A DNA stretch of 64,000 nucleotides, taken from positions 4,092,001 through 4,156,000 of the forward strand of contig NZ_CP026309.1 of the NCBI RefSeq assembly GCF_002906575.1, read 5' to 3'. The notes under the pieces are model-generated. The model was not told the DNA's origin, did no database searches, and was given only the letters and a program-made list of their open reading frames with translations. Source of the DNA: Salinigranum rubrum. Its GTDB lineage: Archaea; Halobacteriota; Halobacteria; Halobacteriales; Haloferacaceae. Both the position numbers and the translations under genes were made by a program. This document shows, in pieces, positions 18,272-27,140 of this stretch (positions within the stretch are counted from its first letter, which is position 1; each line of letters opens with the position of its first letter).

Positions 18272-18961
18272 ATGGAAGAGAGCATCTCGGGATTCAAACA
18301 CCGTGGCTCGTGGGGGGATATCGTCGAGCACGGTGAACGCATCACCAGTGCCCTCCGCGACGCCGGCGTCGACAGCGAGGCGTTCGAGGAGTGGGACGAG
18401 TGGCGGCCGAAGTCACACGAACGGCTCTCACAGGACGTCAACGAGAAGACCGCCGAGCAGGCGAGCGTCGGCGAGGGCGAGGGGGAGAAGGCGGGGAAGA
18501 AGCCCGAGGAGGACCTCCAGAGCGCCGGTCGCAAGCTCTCGGAGTCGTACGAGAAGGTCGAGGAGGGCGACAACGAGGGGGCCGTCGAGCGCTGGCAGGA
18601 CTCCATCGACTACGTCAAGCGCGCCGCCGACTCCGCGAGTCGGAAGGCGCTCCGGACCGTCGAGAACACCGTCTACCGGAAGGTGATGACCCAACTCGCG
18701 CCGTACTACTTCGACAACGAACTCGTCAGCGCCAACGTCCAGCGGGTCACCCGCGGCGCGGGCGACGAAGTCGAGTTCGTCTTCGAGGTGAACGTCAACG
18801 ACGACGACCTCAAGGAAGCGGTCTCCGCGCGGCTCACCGAGTACGAAGACGAGGTCGACCGCTGGCACATCGACACCGAGAAGGACACCACGACCGCCGA
18901 GGCCGCCGAGGGCGTCGAGGCGCCCCGAAACGACCCCGAGTCGAAGTCGACGACGAACTGA
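18272..18961 (+). CDS. Haloarchaeal DUF5828-type protein
   Basis: A 229-residue highly charged soluble protein. It opens MEESISGFKHRGSWGDIVEHGERIT, followed by a Glu/Lys-rich helical, probably coiled-coil region (about 60-120: LSESYEKVEEGDNEGAVERW) and an alpha/beta C-terminal half (VMTQLAPYYFDNELVSANVQRV). I place it in the haloarchaeal DUF5828 family from the N-terminal pattern, without a search. Function unknown. A T-rich box (TTTTTTACAG, 18235-18244) lies about 28 bases upstream of the ATG. Confidence 0.75.
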   Translation: MEESISGFKHRGSWGDIVEHGERITSALRDAGVDSEAFEEWDEWRPKSHERLSQDVNEKTAEQASVGEGEGEKAGKKPEEDLQSAGRKLSESYEKVEEGDNEGAVERWQDSIDYVKRAADSASRKALRTVENTVYRKVMTQLAPYYFDNELVSANVQRVTRGAGDEVEFVFEVNVNDDDLKEAVSARLTEYEDEVDRWHIDTEKDTTTAEAAEGVEAPRNDPESKSTTN

Positions 18962-19239
18962 TTCGAGTCCCGTAACCCGCTGGGCCCGTGACGTACCGAG
19001 CGAGAGCGGTGCGGGTGGACGGAAGGCGGGGGTGAGAACGGGAGTGCGTCGGCGAACCGGCCGACGTGAACGAGAGGGCGACCGTGTGACGGTCATACTG
19101 GGCGTGTCGGTGCCGACGAACGCTCGTTCGACCACGGCACGAGGACCGGCGCACCCCCGGCGGCTCACCCACACCAGCCGACGAACACACGCCCTACCGC
19201 GTGGCGTCATTTTAACTCGCCGGGCGAAGAGAGCGAGGT

Positions 19240-20667
19240 ATGGTCGTCGGAGACATCTCGACAGGGACCGAACTGCTCGTCATCGGTGCCGGGCCGGGCG
19301 GCTACGTCGCCGCCATCCGCGCCGCACAGAAGGGAGTCGACACGACGCTCGTCGAGCGCGACGCCTACGGGGGGACCTGCCTCAACCACGGCTGTATCCC
19401 CTCGAAGGCGTACATCACGGTGACGGACCTCGCCCACCGGGCGGGACACGCCGAGGAGATGGGTATCCACGCGGACCCCGTCGTCGACATGGCGGGGATG
19501 CGCGAGTGGAAGGACGGCGTCGTCGACCAGTTGACGGGCGGCGTCGAGAAGCTCTGCAAAGCCAACGGCGTCAACCTCGTCGAGGGGACCGCCCGGTTCG
19601 ACGGGCCGAACCGAGTGAGAGTGGCTCACGGCGGCGAGGGCCAAGGCTCCGAGAGCATCGAGTTCGAACACTGCATCGTCGCCACCGGATCGCGGCCGAT
19701 CGAGATTCCGAACTTCTCGTACGACGACCTCCCCGTGCTCTCCTCGCGCGACGCGCTCGCGCTCGACTCCGTTCCCGAGCGGATGGTCGTCGTGGGCGCG
19801 GGCTACATCGGCATGGAACTGTCGACCGTCTTCGCCAAACTCGGCACCGACGTGACGGTCGTCGAGATGCTCGACGACGCCCTCCCGGGATACGAGGACG
19901 ACGTCGCTCGCGTCGTCCGCAAGCGCGCCGAGGAACTGGGCGTGGAGTTTCACTTCGGCGAGGGGGCCGCCGACTGGCGCGACGGCAACGACGGCGGCAT
20001 CGTCGTCGCCACCGAGACCGAAGGTGGGGAGCGGAGCGAGTACGACGCCGACGTCGTCCTCGTCGCGGTCGGCCGCGCGCCCGTCTCGGACACCCTCGAC
20101 CTCGACGCAGCGGGCGTGGAGACGGACGAGAAGGGGTTCATCCCGACCGACGACCAGTGTCGGACCAACGTCGACTCGATCTTCGCCGTCGGCGACGTCG
20201 CCGGCGAACCGATGCTCGCACACGTCGGCTCGAAGGAGGGCATCGTCGCCGCCGAGGTGGTGGCTGGCGAGCCAGCGGCCCTCGACTACCAGGCCGTCCC
20301 CGCCGCCGTGTTCACCGACCCCGAAATCGGGACCGTCGGGATGACCGAGGACGAGGCCGAGGAGGCCGGGTTCACGCCGGTCGTCGGGCAGATGCCGTTC
20401 AACGCCTCTGGGCGCGCGCTGACGACGGGCCACACGACGGGGTTCGTCCGCGTCGTCGCCGACGAGGAGACCGGGTTCGTCCTCGGGGGACAGATCGTCG
20501 GCCCCGAGGCGTCCGAACTCGTCGCCGAACTCGCACTCGCCGTCGAGATGGGCGCGACCCTGGAGGACGTGGCGGCGACGATACACACCCATCCGACGCT
20601 CGCGGAGGCGACGATGGAGGCCTGCGAGAACGCGCTCGGACAGGCGATTCACACGCTGAACAGGTAA
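19240..20667 (+). CDS. lpdA: Dihydrolipoyl dehydrogenase (E3)
   Basis: A 475-residue flavoprotein that reoxidises dihydrolipoamide in 2-oxoacid dehydrogenase complexes and the glycine cleavage system. The FAD site is IGAGPGGYVAAI (15-26). The redox disulfide is in GGTCLNHGCIPSK (Cys47, Cys52). The NAD site is VVGAGYIGMEL. FAVGDVAGEPMLAH is the second FAD motif, and the interface His451/Glu456 dyad lies in HTHPTLAEA. All catalytic residues are present. It stands alone, about 13 kb from the E1/E2 genes, while in many haloarchaea E3 follows E2. TATA-like ATTTTAAC at 19208-19215. Confidence 0.95.
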   Translation: MVVGDISTGTELLVIGAGPGGYVAAIRAAQKGVDTTLVERDAYGGTCLNHGCIPSKAYITVTDLAHRAGHAEEMGIHADPVVDMAGMREWKDGVVDQLTGGVEKLCKANGVNLVEGTARFDGPNRVRVAHGGEGQGSESIEFEHCIVATGSRPIEIPNFSYDDLPVLSSRDALALDSVPERMVVVGAGYIGMELSTVFAKLGTDVTVVEMLDDALPGYEDDVARVVRKRAEELGVEFHFGEGAADWRDGNDGGIVVATETEGGERSEYDADVVLVAVGRAPVSDTLDLDAAGVETDEKGFIPTDDQCRTNVDSIFAVGDVAGEPMLAHVGSKEGIVAAEVVAGEPAALDYQAVPAAVFTDPEIGTVGMTEDEAEEAGFTPVVGQMPFNASGRALTTGHTTGFVRVVADEETGFVLGGQIVGPEASELVAELALAVEMGATLEDVAATIHTHPTLAEATMEACENALGQAIHTLNR

Positions 20668-20969
20668 GGGAGGCGGAGGGTCGAACGCGGACGTGCGTCT
20701 CACGGCCCGCTCACGAGCGGTAGTGGTCGACAGAAAGGTGTCGCCGGCGGTCGTCCGCCGGTGACGGGCTACCGTCACAGGGTGACGACAGCCGAGTCAC
20801 GACAGGAGGGGGTGCCTCCGAGGTACCACGCGGCCCGAATGTGATGGGGAGGGGGGCGTCGTGATTCCTCGACCACAGGTAAGCCGGTCCTGTTATTGAG
20901 TCTTGACACGGATATATGAGGTTCGGGGGAATCGCCAGGGCTTTGGCTCGTCGCGGGCACCCCCCGATA
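20668..20969. other. Gene-free interval with paired hairpins
   Basis: About 300 bases between lpdA and the membrane-hydrolase gene. I see no coding frame here. It holds two adjacent perfect hairpins at 20744-20778 and, before 20970, AT-richer sequence (GTTATTGAGTC, GGATATATG) that may be a promoter. Confidence 0.5.
20744..20778. terminator. Back-to-back hairpins downstream of lpdA
   Basis: Stem 1 is CCGGCGG (20744-20750) with loop TCGT and CCGCCGG (20755-20761). Stem 2 is GTGACGG (20761-20767) with loop GCTA and CCGTCAC (20772-20778). The stems share one base. They lie about 75 bases after lpdA and could stabilise or end the transcript; no T-tract follows. Confidence 0.35.
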
Positions 20970-21520
20970 ATGTGGCCGTGGGGACACCTGGCGGTCGGTT
21001 ACCTGTCGTACACGGTCGGCGTCAGGCTCGTTCGGGCGAGCCACGAACGCGCGGCCCTCCTCGCGCTCGTCGTCGGAACGCAGTTTCCCGACCTCGTCGA
21101 CAAGCCGCTGGCGTGGGTCGGCGTCCTCGCGTACGGCCGGTCGCTGGCGCACTCGCTTCTCGTGCTCGTGCCGCTCTGCCTGCTCGTCGTGGTCTTCGCA
21201 CGACGCCGAGACGCGCGTCAGGTCGGCGGCGCGTTCGCGGTCGGCGCGCTGTCACACACCCTCGGCGACGCCTGGGACGGCCTCGTCGCGCTGAACGTCG
21301 ACGAACTGTCGTTCCTGCTGTGGCCGCTGCTCCCGACCCCGACGCCGGCGCACCGGGGACGGCGGCCGGACACGCCAGTCGACTGGCGTCCGAAGTCGAC
21401 ACCACGGCGGCGGGGGCGAGCGGCCTCGTCGACGTGGCTGGCTCCGAACCGGTCGCACAGTCGCTCCTCCTCGTGGTCGCGGTCGCGGTGTGGGTCGCGG
21501 AGGGAACGCCCGGGCTCTGA
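20970..21520 (+). pseudogene. YdjM/LexA-binding-type metal-dependent membrane hydrolase, frameshifted
   Basis: It starts MWPWGHLAVGYLSYTVGVRL, the typical opening of the membrane-bound metal-dependent hydrolase family. Then come GTQFPDLVDKPLAW (metal-site Asp), GRSLAHSLL and GALSHTLGDAWDGL. After the codons for LLWPLLPTP the frame drifts into Arg-rich nonsense. The expected C-terminal part, with a last hydrophobic helix (PVAQSLLLVVAVAVWV), continues in another frame and stops at 21520. Adding one C to the CCCC run at 21337-21340 restores a 183-residue protein. Either a sequencing error or a real deletion. Confidence 0.75.
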
Positions 21521-21599
21521 GAGTGAGCGGTTCCGGCGAGAACGAGCGGTCGGGCGGAGAACGGAAAGACGAGTAGTCGGGCGGAGCGGGAGACTGACC

Positions 21600-23156
21600 T
21601 CAGCGACGGTCGCGGGCGGTCGAATCCCGGTCCACACCGCCGTCGGCGCTGACGGGACGGGAGCCGGTCGCGCGCGAGGACCCGGCGGCCGTGTGGTCCA
21701 GTTCGGCAGCGTCGAGTTCGACCCGGAACTCGTCGAGCAGGCTCGAGAGGTTCTCCGCGACGTGCGTGAGGTCGTCGGCGCTCGTCGACACCTCGGCGAG
21801 CGAGGCCGTCTGCTGCTCGGCGGCCGCCGAGACGTTCGCCACCTCGTCGGAGGTCTGGTCGCTCAGCGCGGCCGCATCGTCGACCATCGACAGGACGCCC
21901 TCGGTCGAACTGGCCTGTTCGGTGGTGGCGCGGTCGATCTCTTGGATGCCGCGGTTCGCGTCCTCGATGCCGTCGACGATGTCGTCGAGCGCGGTCAGCG
22001 CCTCCTCGACGGTCTCGGTTCCGTCGGAGACGCGCTCGCCGACGTGGCGGATGTCCTCGACGGTGTCGTCCGCCGAGGCCCGGATGTCGCCGATGAGTCG
22101 CTCGATGCGGCCCGTCGCCTCGCTGGCCTCGCCGGCGAGCGTCTTGATCTCGTCGGCGACGACAGCGAATCCCTTCCCGGCCTCGCCCGCACCGGCGGCC
22201 TCGATAGAGGCGTTGAGAGCCAGGAGGTTCGTCCGCTCGGCGATTTCGGTGATGAGGTTGACGATCTCGCTGATCTCGCTGATCTCGTTGTTGAGCGCTT
22301 CGACCTCCTGGACGGTTCCGTCGGTCTGGTCGCGGATCTCCACCATCTCGTCGAGGGCGGCCCGGGCGGATTCGCGCCCGTCCATCCCCCGGTCGGCCGC
22401 GTCGCTCGACGTCGTCGCCACCTCGGTCGAGGTGGAGGCGATCTCCTCGATGGTCGCCGAGAGGGTGCTCATCTCGTCGGTCGCCTCGCCGAGACGGTTG
22501 TGCTGGCGTTCGGTGTCCGCCGCGATGTCGCTCATGGCGGTGCTGACCTGTTCGGAGGCGTCGCTGACCTCCGAGACGCTCGCGTTGATCTCCTGTGTCG
22601 AGGCGGAGACGTCCGTCCCGAACGACTGAATGCGGACGAGCGTGCCTTCGAGGTCGGCCATCATCCGGTTGAACGAGTCGGCGATGGAGGCCATCGCGTC
22701 GCTCTCGCCGCCGTCGGTGAGCCGAACCGTCAGGTCGCCCTGAGCGGCCCGGTCCATCCGCTCGCCGAAGTCGCTCGCGGTGGCTTCGAGCGACCGGGAC
22801 ATCTCCACCGCCTCCTGGCGGGACGCCTCGGCGTCACGACGGGCGCTCTCGACGTCGGCCCGCGCCTCTTTCATGTCCTCGACGACCGCCAGCGTGCCGG
22901 TCGCACCGACCGCGAACACGGCGACCGTGGCGGTCAAAAGCGACACGCTGGCGATGTCGAGCACCGCGCCGGCGAGGCCGAAGTGTTCGGCCGCGACGAC
23001 CCCGACCCACAGGCACCCGAGGACGGACGCGAAGGTGAAGTTCACCCAGAAGCCCGACTCGGCGTCGGTGTCACGGTAGTTCAGGTAGCCGATGACGATG
23101 GCGCCCGCGTACGCGAACACTGCGAGGAGGTCGACGATGGCCGTGTATTCGACCAT
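21600..23156 (-). CDS. Methyl-accepting transducer (Htr-type chemotaxis receptor)
   Basis: A 518-residue transducer. Residues 1-90 hold three hydrophobic helices and no extracellular sensor domain. A charged helix and HAMP segment follow (about 130-185), then the cytoplasmic coiled-coil hairpin with the highly conserved tip [28 protein letters not shown] (about 300-330), and Gln/Glu-rich methylation helices. It should signal to CheA/CheW. Its ATG follows directly on the TAG of the upstream 3-helix membrane gene (TAGATG), which suggests the two proteins act together. No che genes lie in the window. Confidence 0.92.
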   Translation of the reverse strand: MVEYTAIVDLLAVFAYAGAIVIGYLNYRDTDAESGFWVNFTFASVLGCLWVGVVAAEHFGLAGAVLDIASVSLLTATVAVFAVGATGTLAVVEDMKEARADVESARRDAEASRQEAVEMSRSLEATASDFGERMDRAAQGDLTVRLTDGGESDAMASIADSFNRMMADLEGTLVRIQSFGTDVSASTQEINASVSEVSDASEQVSTAMSDIAADTERQHNRLGEATDEMSTLSATIEEIASTSTEVATTSSDAADRGMDGRESARAALDEMVEIRDQTDGTVQEVEALNNEISEISEIVNLITEIAERTNLLALNASIEAAGAGEAGKGFAVVADEIKTLAGEASEATGRIERLIGDIRASADDTVEDIRHVGERVSDGTETVEEALTALDDIVDGIEDANRGIQEIDRATTEQASSTEGVLSMVDDAAALSDQTSDEVANVSAAAEQQTASLAEVSTSADDLTHVAENLSSLLDEFRVELDAAELDHTAAGSSRATGSRPVSADGGVDRDSTARDRR

Positions 23157-23513
23157 CTACTGCCGCTCCCCCGAGGCGCCGGCCACCTCGGCCACCCGCT
23201 CACGGACGCTCGGTGCGTCGTCGGTGTCGTTCTCGTTACTGTGGATGATCTGCTGCCGCCGGAGGTACGCCGCCGCCAGGAAGACGACGCCGGAGCCGAG
23301 CAGTCCGGCGATGTGTTCGACGCCGTTCAGGACGTCGCCGAGGAAGAGCGCCTCCGCGTTCGTCGCCACGGCGCCGAGACACAGGAGGAGATACCCACCC
23401 GTAAACAGCTTCGCTCGTTCGGTGTTCAGTTTCAGGACCGGTATCAATCCGAGGATCGCAATCGCGACCAGGACGAGTTCCTTCGGGTCCAGTGCGCTGA
23501 GTTCGGATGCCAT
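23157..23513 (-). CDS. Three-helix membrane protein coupled to the transducer
   Basis: A 118-residue protein. It starts MASELSALDPKELVLVAIAI and has three hydrophobic segments at about 11-29, 35-52 and 64-82, then a polar acidic tail. The stop codon is immediately followed by the transducer's start, so translation is very probably coupled. The helix pattern resembles the N-terminal membrane part of the transducer itself, so it may be a sensory subunit or partner. No named family recognised. Confidence 0.75.
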   Translation of the reverse strand: MASELSALDPKELVLVAIAILGLIPVLKLNTERAKLFTGGYLLLCLGAVATNAEALFLGDVLNGVEHIAGLLGSGVVFLAAAYLRRQQIIHSNENDTDDAPSVRERVAEVAGASGERQ

Positions 23514-23625
23514 TAGCGTACGGACGGGAAAGACGAGGATAGAAGTACACGCGCAGTACTGCGACGGTAGTTCTCACGTCCGAGAACCGTCCGGGAGCCG
23601 TCACGTCCGAGGCGCGGGGGCGGGC

Positions 23626-24282
23626 CTACTCGTCTACGGCGTGCAGGACGCCGCGTTCTTCGAAGACGGTCGTCAGTTCAGCCATCGTCTCGACGACGAC
23701 GTCACAGTGCGGTCGGACGGCCGGTTTCGGGAGGAATCCGACGGCGAGTCCGGCGACTTCGAGCATCGGGAGGTCGTTCGCGCCGTCGCCGACGGCGACC
23801 GTCTGTCCCATCGGAACGTCGAGGTCGGCAGCGAGGGATTCGAGCGCCTCGTCCTTCGTCCCCTCGACGAGCGACCCCTCGACGCCGCCGGTGAGCCGTC
23901 CCCCCCGGATGGGGAGCCGATTCGAGACGATAGTGTCGACGGCGTCGGCGACGCCCGCCGATTCGAGGGCGCGTTCGACACCGCGCTCGAACCCGCCGGT
24001 CAGGATAGCGACGTGGTGACCGTAGTCGTCGAGGCGGCGGATGACGTCGGCCGCGCCGGGACGGAGCGCCACCTCGCCGTACGCCTCCTCGGCGCGTTCC
24101 TCCTCGAGTCCTTCGAGGAGTGCCGCCCGCTCGCGGAGGCTCTTCGCGTAGGATATCTCGTCGTTCATCGCCCGCTCGGTGATCGAGGCCATCTCGTCGG
24201 CGACCCCCTCTCGCTCCCCGAGGAGGACCGTCATCTCCGAGTCCGAGAGCGTCCCGTCGAAGTCGAACGCGATGAGTTTCAT
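23626..24282 (-). CDS. serB: Phosphoserine phosphatase (HAD family)
   Basis: A 218-residue HAD phosphatase: motif I DFDGTLSDSE (nucleophile Asp7), motif II LTGG, motif III with the Lys in EGTKDEALESL, and motif IV GDGANDLPML. The helical cap and size fit SerB, which makes serine from phosphoserine. The divergent neighbour 540 bases away is serA, encoding the first enzyme of the same pathway, which strengthens the call. The ATG at 24282 (MKLIAFDFDGTLSD) is the only family-like start. Confidence 0.9.
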   Translation of the reverse strand: MKLIAFDFDGTLSDSEMTVLLGEREGVADEMASITERAMNDEISYAKSLRERAALLEGLEEERAEEAYGEVALRPGAADVIRRLDDYGHHVAILTGGFERGVERALESAGVADAVDTIVSNRLPIRGGRLTGGVEGSLVEGTKDEALESLAADLDVPMGQTVAVGDGANDLPMLEVAGLAVGFLPKPAVRPHCDVVVETMAELTTVFEERGVLHAVDE

Positions 24283-24389
24283 ACCGGCTAGACGGGAGGC
24301 CGGGTTTGAAGCTTTGTCATCTCGGGGCGAACCGACGGACCGAACCCCTCCGCGAACTCGTCCGAGCACTTCGAACCGAGAGCGACGGC

Positions 24390-24491
24390 TCACGCCAGTT
24401 GGTCGTCCGAGACCAGGGCGACGAACCCCGAACTGTCGACGCGGCCCGTGACGACGTGGAGACACTGAAAGAGCCGTCGCTCGGTGTCCAT
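24390..24491 (-). CDS. Possible 33-residue microprotein
   Basis: The frame begins MDTERRLFQCLHVVTGRVDS and ends VSDDQLA. The amino-acid sequence is protein-like and codon third positions are G/C rich, but there is no clear promoter and no partner gene. It could equally be a remnant of a longer gene. Low confidence. Confidence 0.22.
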   Translation of the reverse strand: MDTERRLFQCLHVVTGRVDSSGFVALVSDDQLA

Positions 24492-24586
24492 GGGCGTCGT
24501 CGAGAGGGACTGGAGCCGACGCGGGTCACGCCGTCACGGTAGGTGAGACAGCGCCCGGCGGACATCATGTATACACCTCCGGCGAC

Positions 24587-24661
24587 ACGGCGTGCGTCGT
24601 TGTCAGCGAACACGGCGTGCGTCGTTGTCAGCGAACGCGGCGTGCGTTCGTCGTCAGAGCG
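24587..24661. repeat. 25-base tandem repeat, two perfect copies plus a degenerate third
   Basis: The unit starts ACGGCGTGCG and ends CAGCGAAC. Copies occupy 24587-24611 and 24612-24636, and a diverged copy 24637-24661. It lies in the serB/serA gap, about 160 bases before serA. Confidence 0.75.
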
Positions 24662-24790
24662 GACACCGCGAGTCGAACGGCCGCGACGGGGGTGACAGAT
24701 GCGACGAGTCGAAACGGGGGACGACGGTCGGGAGCGTCGGTCAGCGGCGGTGACAGCCGGGGCTGACCGACAGCAAGCCTTATGAAGAAA

Positions 24791-24799
24791 CGCTTAACC
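24791..24799 (+). promoter_or_regulatory. serA TATA-like box
   Basis: CGCTTAACC, 23 bases before the serA ATG at 24823. Fits the leaderless pattern of the window. Confidence 0.45.
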
Positions 24800-24822
24800 G
24801 GGCACCGAAAAACGATACGCGC

Positions 24823-26418
24823 ATGAAGGTACTCATCACGGACCCCATCGCGGATGCGGGTGTCCAACGGTTGCGTGAGGCGGGTCACGAGGTCGTGACC
24901 GACTACGACGTCGAGGGTGACGCGCTGCTCGACGCCGTCTCGGACGTGAACGCGCTCGTCGTTCGCTCGGGCACCGAGGTGTCGCAGGAGGTGTTCGAGG
25001 CCGCCCCCGACCTCGTCATCGTCGGGCGGGCGGGGATCGGCGTCGACAACATCGACATCGACGCCGCGACCGACCACGGCGTCATCGTCGCCAACGCGCC
25101 GGAGGGGAACGTCCGCGCCGCCGCCGAACACACCGTCGCGATGGCCTTCGCGGCCGCCCGTTCCATCCCCCAGGCACACCAGCGACTGAAGGCCGGCGAG
25201 TGGGCGAAGGGCGACTATCTGGGAACCGAACTCAACGGCAAGACGCTCGGCATCGTCGGGCTGGGCCGCGTCGGCCAGGAGGTCGCGAAACGGCTCGACT
25301 CGCTCGGGATGAACCTCGTCGCGTACGACCCCTACATCGGCGAGGAGCGCGCCGACCGACTCGGGGCCGAACTCGTCGAGTTCGAGGCGTGTCTCGAACG
25401 CGCCGACTTCCTCACCGTCCACACGCCGCTCACCCCCGAGACGGCGGGGCTCATCTCCACCGACGAGCTGAAACTGATGGGCGGCGGCTACGTCGTCAAC
25501 TGCGCCCGCGGGGGCGTCATCGACGAGGCGGCGCTCGCCGCCGCGGTCGAGGACGGAACGCTCGACGGCGCCGCTATCGACGTCTTCGAGAGCGAGCCGG
25601 TCGACCCGGACAACCCGCTCCTTCGGGTCGAGGACGTCATCGTCACCCCACACCTGGGCGCCTCGACGGAAGCGGCACAGGAGAACGTCGCGACGAGCAT
25701 CGCCGACCAGGTGATGGCCGCGTTCGCGGACGAGCCCGTGATCAACGCGCTGAACGCGCCCTCGGTGGACCAGAGCGCCTTCCCGCGCATCCGCCCGTAC
25801 ATCGACATCGCCGAGACCGCCGGCAAAATCGCCGCACAGCTGTTCGACGACCGCATCTCCGAGGTCGAGGTCAGCTACGAGGGCGAGATCGCCGAGGAGG
25901 ACCTCGACCTCGTCACCGCCTCCGGGCTGAAGGGCGTCTTCGCCCCGCTGGAGTGGCAGGTCAACGCGGTCAACGCGCCGAACATCGCCGAGGAGCGCGG
26001 CATCGACGTGGTCGAGACCAAGTCACGCCAGTCGGCCGACTTCCAGAGCCTCGTGACGGTCACCGTCAAGAACGACGACCGGTCGCTCGGCGTCTGCGGG
26101 ACGCTGTTCGCCGGCGACGACCCGCGCATCGTCCGCATCGACGGCTACCGCGTCGACGCCATCCCGCACGGGCAGATGCTCGTCGCTCGCAACTACGACC
26201 GCCCCGGCGTCATCGGCTTCATCGGGACCGTCCTCGGCGACAACGACGTCAACATCGCCGGGATGTTCAACGCCCGCCGCGCGCCCGGCGACGACGCCGC
26301 GCTCACCGTCTACAACCTCGACAACCCGGTCCCCGAGGCCGTTCGGAACGAACTGCTCGCCGACGAGCGCATCACCGACGTGAAGTACATCACCCTCGAC
26401 AACGGCGACGACGAGTAA
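24823..26418 (+). CDS. serA: D-3-phosphoglycerate dehydrogenase
   Basis: A 531-residue, first enzyme of serine synthesis (3-phosphoglycerate to 3-phosphohydroxypyruvate). It has N-terminal and NAD-binding D-isomer dehydrogenase domains: GRAGIGVDNIDIDAAT, GLGRVGQEVAKR, the catalytic Arg in NCARGGVIDEAAL, Glu and the His in TPHLGASTEAAQENV. An intervening domain follows, then a C-terminal ACT domain (from about 455: MLVARNYDRPGVIGFIGTVL), the usual serine-feedback site. Full length for the long type. Divergent from serB. Confidence 0.95.
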   Translation: MKVLITDPIADAGVQRLREAGHEVVTDYDVEGDALLDAVSDVNALVVRSGTEVSQEVFEAAPDLVIVGRAGIGVDNIDIDAATDHGVIVANAPEGNVRAAAEHTVAMAFAAARSIPQAHQRLKAGEWAKGDYLGTELNGKTLGIVGLGRVGQEVAKRLDSLGMNLVAYDPYIGEERADRLGAELVEFEACLERADFLTVHTPLTPETAGLISTDELKLMGGGYVVNCARGGVIDEAALAAAVEDGTLDGAAIDVFESEPVDPDNPLLRVEDVIVTPHLGASTEAAQENVATSIADQVMAAFADEPVINALNAPSVDQSAFPRIRPYIDIAETAGKIAAQLFDDRISEVEVSYEGEIAEEDLDLVTASGLKGVFAPLEWQVNAVNAPNIAEERGIDVVETKSRQSADFQSLVTVTVKNDDRSLGVCGTLFAGDDPRIVRIDGYRVDAIPHGQMLVARNYDRPGVIGFIGTVLGDNDVNIAGMFNARRAPGDDAALTVYNLDNPVPEAVRNELLADERITDVKYITLDNGDDE

Positions 26419-26424
26419 GGCGAG

Positions 26425-26538
26425 TCAGCGACAGCCGGGTTTCAGTTTCGACTTCAGTTTTCCCTTCGCGGTGCCGGCGATGAACCCCGAAGCGCCGCCG
26501 AAGCCCGCGCCGATGCCGGCCCCGAGCGGGCCGAGCGG
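26425..26538 (-). pseudogene. In-frame tail after the TAG: glycine-zipper and Lys-rich end
   Basis: 37 codons in frame with the preceding gene, with no own start codon. They read PLGPLGAGIGAGFGGASGFI, then AGTAKGKLKSKLKPGCR and TGA. GxGxG spacing and the Lys-rich end look like a real membrane-inserting C-terminus, so the TAG may be a mutation or a sequence error. Confidence 0.45.
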
Positions 26539-27045
26539 CTAGCGGCCGAGCCACCCGGCGACCCGCGACCGGAGGGACGTGAGACCGGTCCGGACGGCGT
26601 CGAAGAGACCCTCCTCCGTAGGCGGGGGCGAGTCCGTCGACAGTGAGGGCGAGGGGCGGTCGGACGCGGGCGCGGGCGCCGGTCTCGACGCCTCGTGAGC
26701 GTCGCGCTGCTGGAGGAGGTGTTCGTACCGCTCGATGACGGCCTGTCTGTCGGTCGCTTGCTCCCGGATGTACTCGCGGAGCGCCTCGTTCTCGCGGGCG
26801 AGTTCGGCGACGCGGTCGTGTTCGCGGGCGACGGCGGCGTCGTACTCGCGTCTCGGGATGACCGGCGACGGGGGACCAGGAGGCTGGTCGGGCGTCGGGG
26901 GCTGCTGTGTCCGGGGAGACCGACGATACGGTGTCGACGCGGCGGAGACACGCTCGCGGTCCGAATCCGAGTTCGATTCCGGAGGGAACGTTCGCGTGCC
27001 CGCCGACGTCTGGCTGACGGTTCCGGTTGGTAGGCTCGGGGGCAC
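26539..27045 (-). CDS. Coiled-coil protein of unknown function; in-frame continuation past the stop
   Basis: A 168-residue protein with a GTG start. Residues 1-65 are Pro/Ser/Thr-rich and probably disordered. Residues about 68-117 form a coiled coil (AREHDRVAELARENEALREY), followed by a second disordered stretch and a C-terminal helix GLFDAVRTGLTSLRSRVAGW. The TAG at 26541-26539 is followed in the same frame by 37 more codons (to 26425) that encode a glycine-zipper-like hydrophobic segment and a basic tail, with coding-like codon use. The full protein may therefore be 206 residues with a membrane-associating end. Convergent with serA. Confidence 0.6.
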   Translation of the reverse strand: MPPSLPTGTVSQTSAGTRTFPPESNSDSDRERVSAASTPYRRSPRTQQPPTPDQPPGPPSPVIPRREYDAAVAREHDRVAELARENEALREYIREQATDRQAVIERYEHLLQQRDAHEASRPAPAPASDRPSPSLSTDSPPPTEEGLFDAVRTGLTSLRSRVAGWLGR

Positions 27046-27140
27046 GAGAAGAGGTACTCGGGCGACGACGAAAAGCGTACGTCAGACGCGCGTCACGCAC
27101 GTTCAGCGGGCGGTGAACGAAGACGGCGTCGGTCCGCGCG

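Larger units (their letters stand above)
24283..24822. other. serB/serA intergenic region with tandem repeat
   Basis: A 540-base divergent gap. It contains a minus-strand frame of only 33 codons (24390-24491, MDTERRLFQCLHVVTGRVDS...), which looks coding by codon use but is very short, a 25-base tandem repeat (24587-24661), and the serA promoter. Other open frames here look like composition artefacts. Confidence 0.5.

Noticed and set aside
24306-24542. 78-codon plus-strand frame in the serB/serA gap
   Set aside because: Composition and codon use give no support, and no promoter or family pattern is seen.
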